Positions 31,149 to 39,003 of a stretch of DNA of 41,475 nt are shown here, piece after piece. Origin of the DNA: Gammaproteobacteria bacterium (GTDB lineage Bacteria; Pseudomonadota; Gammaproteobacteria; Steroidobacterales; Steroidobacteraceae); contig VGVB01000024.1 of NCBI GenBank assembly GCA_016882265.1, positions 1 through 41,475 of the forward strand, in the 5' to 3' direction. The notes under the pieces are model-generated. The model was not told the DNA's origin. It did not search any database and worked only from the letters and a program-made list of their open reading frames with translations. Position 1 is the stretch's first letter, and every line of letters begins with the position of its first letter. Both the position numbers and the translations under genes were made by a program.

Positions 31149-32474
31149 TCAGCCGTAGTCGTGGAGGTGCTGGCCGAGCATCTCCGGCGTGATCAGCACG
31201 GTGCCCTGATCGGTCACGTGGAACCGGGCCGCATCCGCGGCCCGGTCGAGCCCGGCGGTGAATCCGTCGGGCAGCAGACACAGCCGGTCCGCGATCACGC
31301 GGCGCAGGCGCACGCCGCGGCCGATGCGCACGTTCGGCAGCAGGATCGAGTCCTCGATCACCGAGTCGCGTTCGACGATCACGTCGGTGAACAGCAGCGA
31401 GCGGATGATCGCCGCACCACTGATGATGCAGCCGCTCGAGACCAGCGATTCGACGGTCTGCCCGCGGTCGTCAGGGCTGCCGAAGATGAACTTGGCCGGC
31501 GGCAGGTGTTCCTCGAGCGTGCGGATCGGCCACTCCGGGTCGTACATGTTCAGCTCGGGCCGGACCCGCGTCAGATCCATGTTCGCTTCCCAGTACGCGT
31601 CCACCGTGCCGACATCGCGCCAGTACGGATGGCCGTCGACGATGTTCACGCAGCTCTCGATGAAGCGGTGCGCATGGATGGCGGCGCCGTCACGCAGCAG
31701 CGCCGGCAGCAGGTCGCGGCCGAAGTCGTGCGATGAATCGGGGCGCCGTGCATCGGCACACAGCAGCGTATGCAGTGCCTCGGCGTTGAACAGATAGATG
31801 CCCATGCTGACCAGGGCCCGTTCCGGATGGTCCGGCGATGGCGCCGGCTCGGCAGGTTTCTCGACGAACTCGCGCACCTTGCCGCCGGTGTCGACCTGCA
31901 CGACGCCGAAGGCGGTGGCCGCGGCGCGCGGCACTTCGGTACAGGCGAGCGAGACCTCGGCGCCACTGTCGACGTGGTCAGAGAGCAGCAGCCCGTAATC
32001 CATCTTGTAGACGTGATCGCCGGCCAGCACCAGCACGAAGCGCGGCCCGTGCATGCGCAGGATGTCGAGGTTCTGGTACAGCGCATCGGCGGTACCGGCA
32101 TACCAGCCCGGGCGCACGCGCTGCTGGGCCGGCAGCACGTCGATGAATTCCTGTACGCGGTCGTCGAGGAAGTTCCAGCCGTGCTGCAGATGGCGGATCA
32201 GGCTGTGCGCCTTGTACTACGTGGCGACGCCGATGCGGCGCAAGCCCGAATTGATGCAGTTGCTCAGCGCGAAGTCGATGATCCGGTGCTTGCCGCCGAA
32301 CGGTACGGCCGGCTTGGCGCGCCAGTCCGTGAGCTGATGCAGCCGGGTACCGCGGCCGCCGGCCAGGATCATCGCGTAGGTATCCCGGATCATCGGCGCC
32401 AGCGACGGCCGGCGATGATGCTCGGACATCGCGCGCAGTCGCGCGCTGTCACTGGTCGAGGGTGCGTCGGCCAT
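31149..32474 (-). pseudogene. glgC: Glucose-1-phosphate adenylyltransferase interrupted by an amber codon
   Basis: The full coding span from ATG 32474 is 441 codons, normal for GlgC. The first part has [21 protein letters not shown] and [18 protein letters not shown]. Codon 86 (32219-32217) is TAG where relatives have a glutamine (CAG) before YKAHSLIRHLQHGW. Everything after it is intact in the same frame: LPAQQRV, YAGTADALYQNLDIL, VLAGDHVYKMDYG, SMGIYLFNA, YWRDVGTVDAYWEANMDL and the left-handed beta-helix region. A single C-to-T change on the coding strand explains the stop. Unless suppressed or a sequencing error, ADP-glucose synthesis from this locus is lost although glgA is intact. No good restart site lies just downstream. 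Confidence 0.85.
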
Positions 32475-32614
32475 GGCCCTGCGTATCCCGGAACCCCGCC
32501 CGCGGGCCGGCGCTGCTGCACGGCCCGGTGTTGGCGAGTAGCTTGCGCCGCCGCGCTGTGGTCCGTCCAGAGCCCGGCGCCCCGACCGCCGTGCCGGTCA
32601 TCGCTGGGAGTGAC

Positions 32615-32643
32615 TTGACCGCACCGGGCCGGTCGCCTATCTT
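32615..32643 (+). promoter_or_regulatory. Sigma70-type promoter of the AbrB/PIN module
   Basis: TTGACC (32615-32620) and TATCTT (32638-32643) are separated by 17 bp and match the consensus at five and four positions. Transcription would start near 32650, inside the inverted repeat at 32644-32662 and about 20 bp before the antitoxin ATG. Confidence 0.6.
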
Positions 32644-32662
32644 TCCTTACCGCCAGTAAGGA
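32644..32662. promoter_or_regulatory. Inverted repeat over the start site and ribosome-binding site of the AbrB/PIN module
   Basis: TCCTTAC (32644-32650) and GTAAGGA (32656-32662) are perfect complements with a 5-bp spacer. The right arm contains the Shine-Dalgarno TAAGGAG. The dyad touches the -10 element, fitting an operator for the dimeric AbrB/MazE-type antitoxin. In RNA the same dyad could hide the ribosome-binding site if transcription starts early enough. Confidence 0.5.
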
Positions 32663-32669
32663 GTGGGCG

Positions 32670-32912
32670 ATGCCGGTCGCGACATTGACGAGCAAAGGTC
32701 AGATCACGCTGCCGCGGGCGGTACGGACCGCGCTGGGACTGGACGTTGGCGACAAGGTCGGTTTTGTCGAGTCCGCCGACGGTTTCCGGCTTGTCGCGCT
32801 GCACCGGGATGTCCGCACGCTCCGGGGTCGTTTCGCCGGGCGGGTGGAACGGCCAGTCAGCATCCGCCGGATGAACGAGGTGATCGCCGGCGAGGCGACG
32901 CGGCGCTTGTGA
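32670..32912 (+). CDS. AbrB/MazE-type antitoxin
   Basis: The protein has 80 residues from ATG 32670 with a good TAAGGAG 6 bp upstream. The swapped-hairpin DNA-binding domain is clear: VATLTSKGQITLPRAVRTALGLDVGDKVGFVE. The tail (VERPVSIRRMNEVIAGEATRRL) would bind the toxin. It overlaps the PIN gene by 4 bp (GTGA). Confidence 0.9.
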   Translation: MPVATLTSKGQITLPRAVRTALGLDVGDKVGFVESADGFRLVALHRDVRTLRGRFAGRVERPVSIRRMNEVIAGEATRRL

Positions 32913-33316
32913 TCGGACTGGATTCCAATGTACTTGTGCGCTATCTGGTCCAGGACGAACCGGACCAGGCAGCCCGGGCGACGCAACTGATCGAGCAGGA
33001 ACTGAGCGCGGTGAACCCGGGGTTCATCGGCCTGATCGTGCTGGTGGAGACCTGTTGGGTGCTGCGGCGCCTCTATCGGGTCACCAGCGCCGAGCTGCTT
33101 CAGGTGGTCGCCGATCTGCTCGACACGCAGCAACTCGTGGTCGAGAACCGGCCGGCGGTGCTGCAGGCATTGGACGATTCCCGTACAAGACGCTGCACGC
33201 TGGTCGATGCGCTGGTGGCGCGCTGTGCCACGGCGGCGGGCTGCAGTCGCGTAGTTACCTTCGACCGCGGGGCACGCAGCGCCGGCATGACCCTGCTCGA
33301 CGGAGGATCGGCGTGA
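32909..33316 (+). CDS. PIN-domain ribonuclease toxin (VapC-like)
   Basis: The protein has 135 residues from GTG 32909 (VIGLDSNVLVRYLVQDEPDQ), coupled to the antitoxin. Acidic metal ligands are D5, E47 (VLVETCWVL), D100 (CTLVDALVA) and D119 (VVTFDRGA), the complete PIN set. VapC-like toxins with AbrB-type antitoxins cut structured RNA. The frame before the GTG is a shadow of the antitoxin. Its TGA overlaps the GTG of the SnoaL-like gene. Confidence 0.9.
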   Translation: MIGLDSNVLVRYLVQDEPDQAARATQLIEQELSAVNPGFIGLIVLVETCWVLRRLYRVTSAELLQVVADLLDTQQLVVENRPAVLQALDDSRTRRCTLVDALVARCATAAGCSRVVTFDRGARSAGMTLLDGGSA

Positions 33317-33885
33317 ACATCGCGCTGGCTCGGAAGGTCAGCGGTGTGCTGGTGGCAGCGCCTGCATTCGTCATCGGGACTGCTGCCGCCGCGGAGCCCA
33401 TCCCGCCGATGACCGCCGACGAGTGCCTGGTCTGGGCCCGCGAGCGAGGCTTCGCCCAGTCCGTCGAACAGCACGATGCCGGGGCTTTCGCCGCGCACCT
33501 GCACGAGGGCGCCGTGTTCATCGGTGGCGGCGGGCGTGTGACCCGCGGGCGCGCGGCCGTGACGGACGCATGGTCGGCCATCATCGCCGGAACGAACGGC
33601 GTGCTGTACTGGCATCCGCAGCAGGTGCTGATCGGCGGCGATCCGGACGTGGCGCTGTCACGCGGGCCCTGGTGGCTGCGCAATCCGGATCCGCAGGCCG
33701 GACAGCCCTGGCTGCTCGGTCAGTTCATCTCGACCTGGCTGCGCGGCGCCGACGGTCAGTGGTACGTGCTGTTCGACGGCGGCGGCGGCAACGAGCCGCG
33801 GCCCGCGTCGGACGAGGAGATCATTGCGCTGCGTGCGGCGCTGCCGGCCGGATGTCCGCCGGCGCCGGCTCCGCTGCGGCAGTGA
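33313..33885 (+). CDS. Exported SnoaL/NTF2-like (DUF4440-type) protein
   Basis: The protein has 190 residues from GTG 33313, with GGAGG at 33302-33306. Residues about 5-27 form a signal peptide (VSGVLVAAPAFVIGTAAAAEP). The mature part has a nuclear-transport-factor-2-like pattern: ERGFAQSVEQHDAGAFAAHLHEGAVFIGGGGRVTRGRAAV, then WHPQQVLIGGDPDVALSRGPW and WLRGADGQWYVLFDGG. Such periplasmic single-domain proteins have no common reaction. It is coupled to the PIN toxin stop (GTGA) but may also have its own expression. Its 3' end overlaps the end of iorB on the other strand by 65 bp. Confidence 0.75.
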   Translation: MNIALARKVSGVLVAAPAFVIGTAAAAEPIPPMTADECLVWARERGFAQSVEQHDAGAFAAHLHEGAVFIGGGGRVTRGRAAVTDAWSAIIAGTNGVLYWHPQQVLIGGDPDVALSRGPWWLRNPDPQAGQPWLLGQFISTWLRGADGQWYVLFDGGGGNEPRPASDEEIIALRAALPAGCPPAPAPLRQ

Positions 33886-35230
33886 GCGCCGCCAGCCGGG
33901 CGTGAAACCCGGCGACGCCGCGCCGGCGCGTTTCGCCGTAGCCGCGGACTGCTTCGGCGGTCCGCGCCAGCGCCAGCGCGCGGGTCGAATCGGCGGGTGC
34001 CGCAGCCAGAATCGCGGCCAGCCACTGCCCGATGAGCCGCTGCTCGTCGGCATGGCGCCAGCCGTGCGCGCGCCATGGGCGCAGCCAGGTGAGCGCACGC
34101 ATCAGCAGGAATCCGGTCGCAGCGGAAGTGTGCAGGTGCAGGCCGACGTTGTACGCATCCAGTCGGCCCCGGCGCTCAGCCCAGCCGACCAGGCGTTGTC
34201 CCAGCCCGCGCGGCAGCAGCGCCGCGAATTCCTCGAGGCCGGGTTTCAGATAGTCGATCACGACGACCGGCTCGTGTGCTGCGGCCCGGACTTCGCGCCG
34301 GATGCGCGCGAAGCGCTCCGGCCGCGTCTTCAGCTCAGCGACCCGGATGATGTCTTCATAGGCCATCCACAGCGCGAGCTGCCGGCCGACCTCGCTGGTC
34401 AGCTCAAACGCCGGCCCGCGGTCCACCGCGAGCACGGCGCGCAGGCGTTCGAGGTAGAGCGCGGTGTACCGCGGGCCCTGGTAATCGTCGAGCCGGGCCG
34501 CGCCGAGCGACAGGATCGAATGCGTCGCCGTCGGGAAGGCCGCGGCGACCCGCGGATCGACCGGCGCCGGGGCCGGCGCGGCCGCTGCTGCTGGTGGCTG
34601 GGGCGACGCGGCGAGGGCGTAGCCGGCCGCGAAGCCGCGCAGGCTCGCCTCGGCGCCGCGCCCGGCGGCGCGGATCGCGGCCTCGCCGGCGGCGCGCGAC
34701 AGCGGCAGCACGCCGCTGCCGGCGAGTGCACCGAACAGCACGGCATTGATGACCGTACCCTCGTCCCGCGCGATTCGTTCCATGTCGAACAGCACACTGC
34801 GCGCGGCGAGTTCGCGCGCGGCAGCGAGCACGCCGCTGCCGTCGAAGCGGGCATCGGTCGCCGGCATCTTCTCGGCGGTCGCGTAGATCCGGTGCGTCGA
34901 GGCGATCAGCGTGGTGCGTTCCGGCGTCACGTAGCCGTCCTGCAGCGCGCGGCCCGCCTCGAGCAGCTCCGAGGCCACCATCAGGTCGACGTTGCCGGGG
35001 CTCGGGGTCAGCGACAGCACCGGTTCCGGCCCGGCGCCGCGGCGCCGCGGGTGGATCTCGAGGTAGTAGGTCGTCGCGCCGGTACGCTGCGCGACGCCGG
35101 GAATCGAGGTGCTCTGCGCCGGGAGGCCCTCCCGGGTCGCGGCGTCCACGAGCCAGTCGGCCAGCACGCCGCCGCCCTCGCCGCCGAGCGCGGCGACCAG
35201 CACCGTCAGGCTGCGCTGCGCTTCGTTCAT
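33821..35230 (-). CDS. iorB: Indolepyruvate:ferredoxin oxidoreductase beta subunit, long form
   Basis: The protein has 469 residues from ATG 35230, overlapping the iorA stop by 4 bp (ATGA). Residues about 1-200 are the pyruvate:ferredoxin oxidoreductase gamma-type domain (TVLVAALGGEGGGVLADWLVDAA, STSIPGVAQRTGATTYYLEI, DLMVASELLEAGRAL). An Ala/Pro-rich linker follows, then an about 230-residue helical domain (YLERLRAVLAV, SEVGRQLALWMAYEDIIRVAELKTR, YLKPGLEEFAALLPRGLGQRL), as in the long beta subunits of proteobacteria. With IorA it converts arylpyruvates to arylacetyl-CoA, reducing ferredoxin. The last about 20 codons overlap the convergent SnoaL-like gene. Confidence 0.88.
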   Translation of the reverse strand: MNEAQRSLTVLVAALGGEGGGVLADWLVDAATREGLPAQSTSIPGVAQRTGATTYYLEIHPRRRGAGPEPVLSLTPSPGNVDLMVASELLEAGRALQDGYVTPERTTLIASTHRIYATAEKMPATDARFDGSGVLAAARELAARSVLFDMERIARDEGTVINAVLFGALAGSGVLPLSRAAGEAAIRAAGRGAEASLRGFAAGYALAASPQPPAAAAAPAPAPVDPRVAAAFPTATHSILSLGAARLDDYQGPRYTALYLERLRAVLAVDRGPAFELTSEVGRQLALWMAYEDIIRVAELKTRPERFARIRREVRAAAHEPVVVIDYLKPGLEEFAALLPRGLGQRLVGWAERRGRLDAYNVGLHLHTSAATGFLLMRALTWLRPWRAHGWRHADEQRLIGQWLAAILAAAPADSTRALALARTAEAVRGYGETRRRGVAGFHARLAALTAAAEPAPADIRPAAPHAAQ

Positions 35231-37365
35231 GACAGCAGCCGGCGGAAACCCGTGCGCAGGCGCTCGAGCGCGCGGTCGTACCAGCGCGGGTTGTGCACGA
35301 TTTCGACCCGATAGAATGACGGGCACAGGATCGCGGCGTGCGCGTTCTCGCCGCACAGGCCACAACCGACACAGCCGTCGGTCACCGTGGTCACCGGCTC
35401 GCGCCGCAGCGGATCCGGGTTGTCTTTGATCGTCAGCGACGGGCACGCGGACAGCCGGATGCAGGCGCGGTCACCGGTGCAGGTATCCTCGTCCACGCCA
35501 TAGCGCACGCGCACCCGGCGCTGGCCGGCGGCGAGCTGGCGGGCGGTCTCGGGCCGCAGCCGGCGCTGTCGCTCGAGCTGGCACTCGCCGTCAGCGACGA
35601 TGACCTTGAGGCCCGGCTCAGCGGTGCTGAGCGCCTCGTCCAGCGTGCGGCGCATGCGCGCGACGCGGTAGGCGTCGACGTTGCGGATCCAGTGCACGCC
35701 GACGCCGCGCAGCGCGCCCTCGATGCTCATGGCCGCGGACTTGTGCGGACTGTGGCGCGGGCTCGAGGGCAGCTCCTGCGTGCCGGTGGCGGAGCTGTAG
35801 CCGTTCTTCAGGATCACCAGCACGCCGTCGTCACGGTTGAACACGGCATTGGCGACGCCGGTGTTCAGGCCGTTGTGCCAGAAACCGCCGTCGCCCATCA
35901 CCGTGACACTGCGCCGGCCCGACAGCGGCTGCACCGCCGAATTCGAGGCGAGGCCGAGACCGTAACCGAGCACGGTGTTGCCGAGGTTGAACGGGGGCAG
36001 CGTCGCAAAGGTGTGGCAGCCGATGTCGGCGGAGACGTGGCAACGGCCGCGCTCGCGCTCGGCCAGCTTCATCGCGGCGAACACCGGCCGCTCCGGGCAG
36101 CCGATGCAGAAGCCCGGGGGTCGCGTCGGTACCGGCGCGCCGAGCAGCGCCGCCGCGCGCTGTTTCACCGCGGTCAGCGCGCGCAGCGTCGCGCCGATCC
36201 GCGCCGGATCCACGCCAGCGGGCGCGGCCAGCTCGAGGAAGCGGGCGAGGCCGTGCAGCATGACCGCGCCGGTGTATTCACCGGCGAGCGGCAGCACCGC
36301 GGAGCCCGGACCGCCGCCCTTGCCGAGCACGCGCACGCCGTGCACGTCGTGGCGGCGCAGCAGCGCGAGGATCGCCTCCTCGAGGAAGGCCGGCTGGCCC
36401 TCCTCGACGATCAGCACGGCGCGCCGGTCGCGGCAGAAGTCGACGACTTCCTCGGGCACCAGCGGATAGGTGACGTTGAGGCAGTACACCGGTACGCGCG
36501 TGCCGCCGCAGGAATCGGCGAGACCCAGCAGTTCGAGCGCTCGCAGCGTCGCGTTGTACAGCCCGCCCTGGCAGATGATGCCGATCTCGGCGAGGTCGCC
36601 GTCGAAGCGCTCATTGAGCCGGTGCGCGCGGATGAACTGCACCGCGGCCGGCCAGCGCACCTCGACCTTGTGCCGTTCCTGCACGTAGGTCGCCGGCGGC
36701 AGACAGATGCGGCCGAAGTCGAAGTCCGGGCCGGTGAGCGGTCGCTTCGTCGAGATCGGTGGGGCGCGGTTGGCCCGGGTCGTGAACGAGCCGTGCAGGT
36801 GGCAGGCGCGGATCCTGAGTTCGAGCAGCACCGGCGTGTTCGACGCCTCCGACAGTTCGAAACCCCGGCCGACCAGCTCGACGATCTTCGCGAGCTGCGG
36901 CCGTGGATCCAGCAGCCACATCTGCGATTTCATCGCGAAAGCGTGGCTGCGCTCCTGGATGATCGACGAGCCTTCGCCGTAATCCTCGCCGAGCACGACC
37001 AGCACGCCGCCGCGGACGCCCGCCGAGGCGAGGTTGGAGAGGGCATCGGCGGCGACGTTGGTGCCGACCGTGGACTTGAATGCGACCGCGCCGCGCAGCG
37101 GATAGTTGATCGAGGCGCCGAGCATTGCCGCCGCGCCGGCCTCGGAGGCGTTGGTCTCGACGTGGACGCCGAGTTCGTCGAGGACCTCGCGGGCGTCGTT
37201 CAGCACGTCCAGCAGGTGCGACACCGGCGCACCCTGATAACCACCGACGTAGGCGACGCCGGACTGCAGCAGCGCCTTGGTCACGGCGAGGATGCCCTCG
37301 CCATGGAACACCGCGCCTTCGCCGAGGCGCAGCTTGCCGACTTCCTGTCTGAACGATCGCTCCAT
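35227..37365 (-). CDS. iorA: Indolepyruvate:ferredoxin oxidoreductase alpha subunit
   Basis: The protein has 712 residues from ATG 37365. N-terminal domain: GGYQGAPVSHLLDVL, ETNASEAGAAAMLGASINYP, AFKSTVGTNVAADALSNLASAG. The centre holds FCIGCPERPVF and the ThDP site SVTVMGDGGFWHNGLNTG...VLVILKNGYSSATGTQ. The C-terminus carries a ferredoxin domain with DTCTGDRACIRLSACP and DGCVGCGLCGENAHAAILCP; the first cluster motif has the extra spacing seen in this family. It oxidatively decarboxylates indolepyruvate and related arylpyruvates from aromatic amino acids. Divergent from a lysR gene that probably controls it. Confidence 0.93.
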   Translation of the reverse strand: MERSFRQEVGKLRLGEGAVFHGEGILAVTKALLQSGVAYVGGYQGAPVSHLLDVLNDAREVLDELGVHVETNASEAGAAAMLGASINYPLRGAVAFKSTVGTNVAADALSNLASAGVRGGVLVVLGEDYGEGSSIIQERSHAFAMKSQMWLLDPRPQLAKIVELVGRGFELSEASNTPVLLELRIRACHLHGSFTTRANRAPPISTKRPLTGPDFDFGRICLPPATYVQERHKVEVRWPAAVQFIRAHRLNERFDGDLAEIGIICQGGLYNATLRALELLGLADSCGGTRVPVYCLNVTYPLVPEEVVDFCRDRRAVLIVEEGQPAFLEEAILALLRRHDVHGVRVLGKGGGPGSAVLPLAGEYTGAVMLHGLARFLELAAPAGVDPARIGATLRALTAVKQRAAALLGAPVPTRPPGFCIGCPERPVFAAMKLAERERGRCHVSADIGCHTFATLPPFNLGNTVLGYGLGLASNSAVQPLSGRRSVTVMGDGGFWHNGLNTGVANAVFNRDDGVLVILKNGYSSATGTQELPSSPRHSPHKSAAMSIEGALRGVGVHWIRNVDAYRVARMRRTLDEALSTAEPGLKVIVADGECQLERQRRLRPETARQLAAGQRRVRVRYGVDEDTCTGDRACIRLSACPSLTIKDNPDPLRREPVTTVTDGCVGCGLCGENAHAAILCPSFYRVEIVHNPRWYDRALERLRTGFRRLLS

Positions 37366-37423
37366 GCCCGGGGCCCCGTCACGGCGGCGCGGTGTTACCG
37401 GGCACGCTACGGGTCGGCTGATC

Positions 37424-37436
37424 TATTTGTCAAATA
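37424..37436. promoter_or_regulatory. LysR-type T-N11-A box
   Basis: TATTTG-T-CAAATA is a perfect dyad with one central base and fits the T-N11-A rule for LysR-type regulators. It lies 28 bp before the lysR ATG and 58 bp before the iorA ATG, in the only AT-rich patch of this gap. It probably serves both autoregulation and control of iorAB. Confidence 0.7.
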
Positions 37437-37464
37437 CATGAACGCCATGTTATGAATCACCGTT

Positions 37465-38442
37465 ATGAATATCAGAAACCTGGACCTCAACCTGCTGCGG
37501 GTGCTCGACGCCATTGCCCGCGAGAGCAGCGTCAGCGCCGCGGCGGCGCGGCTGGGCGTCAGCCAGCCGGCGGCCTCGAACGCGCTCGCGCGCCTGCGCC
37601 GCGAGCTCGGCGATCCGCTGTTCGTGCGCACGCCGCGCGGCATGCGCCCGACGCCGCTGGCCGGCACGCTCGCCGAGCCGGTGCGGCAGGCGCTGGCATT
37701 GCTCGAGGCGACGCTGGCCGGCACCCCGGGCTTCGAGCCGGCCACTTCGACCCGCAGCTTCCGCTTCTACATGTCGGACATCGGCGAGATCTTCTTTCTG
37801 CCGCCGCTGATCGGGCGGCTGCACCAGCTCGCGCCGCGCCTGCACCTCGAAGCCGCCGCGCTGGCGCCGGAGGACGTCGCCGAGGGCCTGGCGACCGGCC
37901 GCATCGACCTGGCCGTCGGCTTCCTGCCGGAGCTGCATGGCGCGGTGCATCGGCAGGTGATCTTTCGCGACCCGTATGTCTGCCTGCTGCGCGCCGATCA
38001 TCCACACATCGGCGCGCGCCTGACGCGCCGGCAGTTCGCTGCCGCGCAGCATGCGCTGGTGGCATCGCCGGGCAGCGGCCACCGCGTGATCGAACAGGCG
38101 CTCGCCCGCCACGGGCTGCGCCGCCACATCGCGCTGCGGGTGCCGCATTTCACCGTGCTGCCGCAGGTCCTCGAAGGCACTGACCTGGTGCTGACGCTGC
38201 CGGCGCGTATTGCCCAGGTCTTTGCCCGGGAGCGCGCGCTGCGCATCGTCGCGCCGCCGGTCAGGATCCCGCCGGCCGAGGTCGCCGTCCACTGGCACGA
38301 GCGCTTCGACCGCGATCCCGCGATCGGCTGGCTGCGCCAGCTTCTGCTGGCGATGTTCGAAGAGGGGGCCGGTGTTACGGTTTCGGTCCCGCGGCCGCCT
38401 CCAGTAAGATGCACGGAGCAGATGGCGATACCGAAACCGTAA
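37465..38442 (+). CDS. LysR-family transcriptional regulator
   Basis: The protein has 325 residues from ATG 37465 (MNIRNLDLNLLRVLDAIARE). The winged helix-turn-helix is SVSAAAARLGVSQPAASNALARLRRELGDPLFVRTPRGMRPT (22-63). An effector domain of two alpha/beta lobes follows (FRFYMSDIGEIFFLPPLIGRL, DLAVGFLP, LVASPGSGHRVIEQAL). The last about 25 residues (VTVSVPRPP...AIPKP) are encoded by a 20-bp-arm inverted repeat and are likely an acquired tail. No Shine-Dalgarno is evident. Its position across from iorA suggests control of that operon. Confidence 0.9.
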   Translation: MNIRNLDLNLLRVLDAIARESSVSAAAARLGVSQPAASNALARLRRELGDPLFVRTPRGMRPTPLAGTLAEPVRQALALLEATLAGTPGFEPATSTRSFRFYMSDIGEIFFLPPLIGRLHQLAPRLHLEAAALAPEDVAEGLATGRIDLAVGFLPELHGAVHRQVIFRDPYVCLLRADHPHIGARLTRRQFAAAQHALVASPGSGHRVIEQALARHGLRRHIALRVPHFTVLPQVLEGTDLVLTLPARIAQVFARERALRIVAPPVRIPPAEVAVHWHERFDRDPAIGWLRQLLLAMFEEGAGVTVSVPRPPPVRCTEQMAIPKP

Positions 38443-38449
38443 CACCGGC
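38368..38449. repeat. Inverted repeat with 20-bp perfect arms at the 3' end of lysR
   Basis: The left arm GCCGGTGTTACGGTTTCGGT (38368-38387) and right arm ACCGAAACCGTAACACCGGC (38430-38449) are exact complements separated by 42 bp. The lysR TAA lies in the right arm. The next gene starts 5 bp after it. It could act as a terminator or be a REP/BIME-like element of two oppositely oriented units. Confidence 0.85.
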
Positions 38450-38454
38450 ACCCG

Positions 38455-39003
38455 ATGCTGACCCCATCCACGATGCTGCCGCTCGGTACGCCGGCGCCGG
38501 AGTTCCGGTTGCCGGGTACGGCAGGGCGGACCGTGAGCCTCGGCGACTTCGCCGCAGCGCCGGCGCTGGTCGTGATGTTCATCTGCAACCACTGCCCGTA
38601 CGTGCAGCACATCCGCGGCGCACTCGCGCAGTTCGGCCGCGAGTGCCAGAGGCGCGGTGTCGCGGTAGTCGCGATCAGCGCCAATGACGTCGCGCAGTAT
38701 CCACAGGACGGTCCGGCGGAAATGCGCGCCGAGGCGCGGCGCGCGGGCTACACGTTCCCGTACCTGTACGACGAGAGCCAGGCGGTGGCGCAGGCGTATC
38801 GGGCCGCCTGTACGCCGGACTTCTTCCTGTTCGACGCCGCACGCCGGCTCGTGTATCGCGGCCAGTTCGACGACAGCCGGCCGGGCAACGACCTGCCGGT
38901 GACCGGCGCCGATCTGCGCGCCGCCGTCGCGGCCACGCTCGCCGGGCAGCCGGCAGCGGGCGAGCAGCGGCCGAGCATCGGCTGCAACATCAAGTGGAAA
39001 TAA
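38455..39003 (+). CDS. Thioredoxin-like (AhpC/TSA/redoxin) protein
   Basis: The protein has 182 residues; ATG 38455 is taken, with another ATG at 38473 that would give the more usual MLPLGTPAPEF start. It has the redoxin fold: APEFRLPGTAGRTVSLGDF, ALVVMFICNHCPYVQHI with a CxxC pair (C44, C47), VAISANDVAQYPQDGP, and CTPDFFLFDA with the cis-proline. It ends GCNIKWK, a typical tail of this peroxiredoxin-like branch. Likely a cytoplasmic thiol oxidoreductase or peroxiredoxin; the partner is unknown. Its TAA stop opens the repeat at 39002. Confidence 0.85.
   Translation: MLTPSTMLPLGTPAPEFRLPGTAGRTVSLGDFAAAPALVVMFICNHCPYVQHIRGALAQFGRECQRRGVAVVAISANDVAQYPQDGPAEMRAEARRAGYTFPYLYDESQAVAQAYRAACTPDFFLFDAARRLVYRGQFDDSRPGNDLPVTGADLRAAVAATLAGQPAAGEQRPSIGCNIKWK

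Noticed and set aside
31149..32138. Independent short gene for the C-terminal 330 residues of GlgC
   Set aside because: It would begin at an internal GTG within the conserved IDVLPAQQRV segment, with no start context; it is better explained as the remainder of one gene after an amber codon.
35338..37455. 705-codon plus-strand frame opposite iorA
   Set aside because: Antisense shadow; composition is not protein-like while the minus strand is unmistakable IorA.
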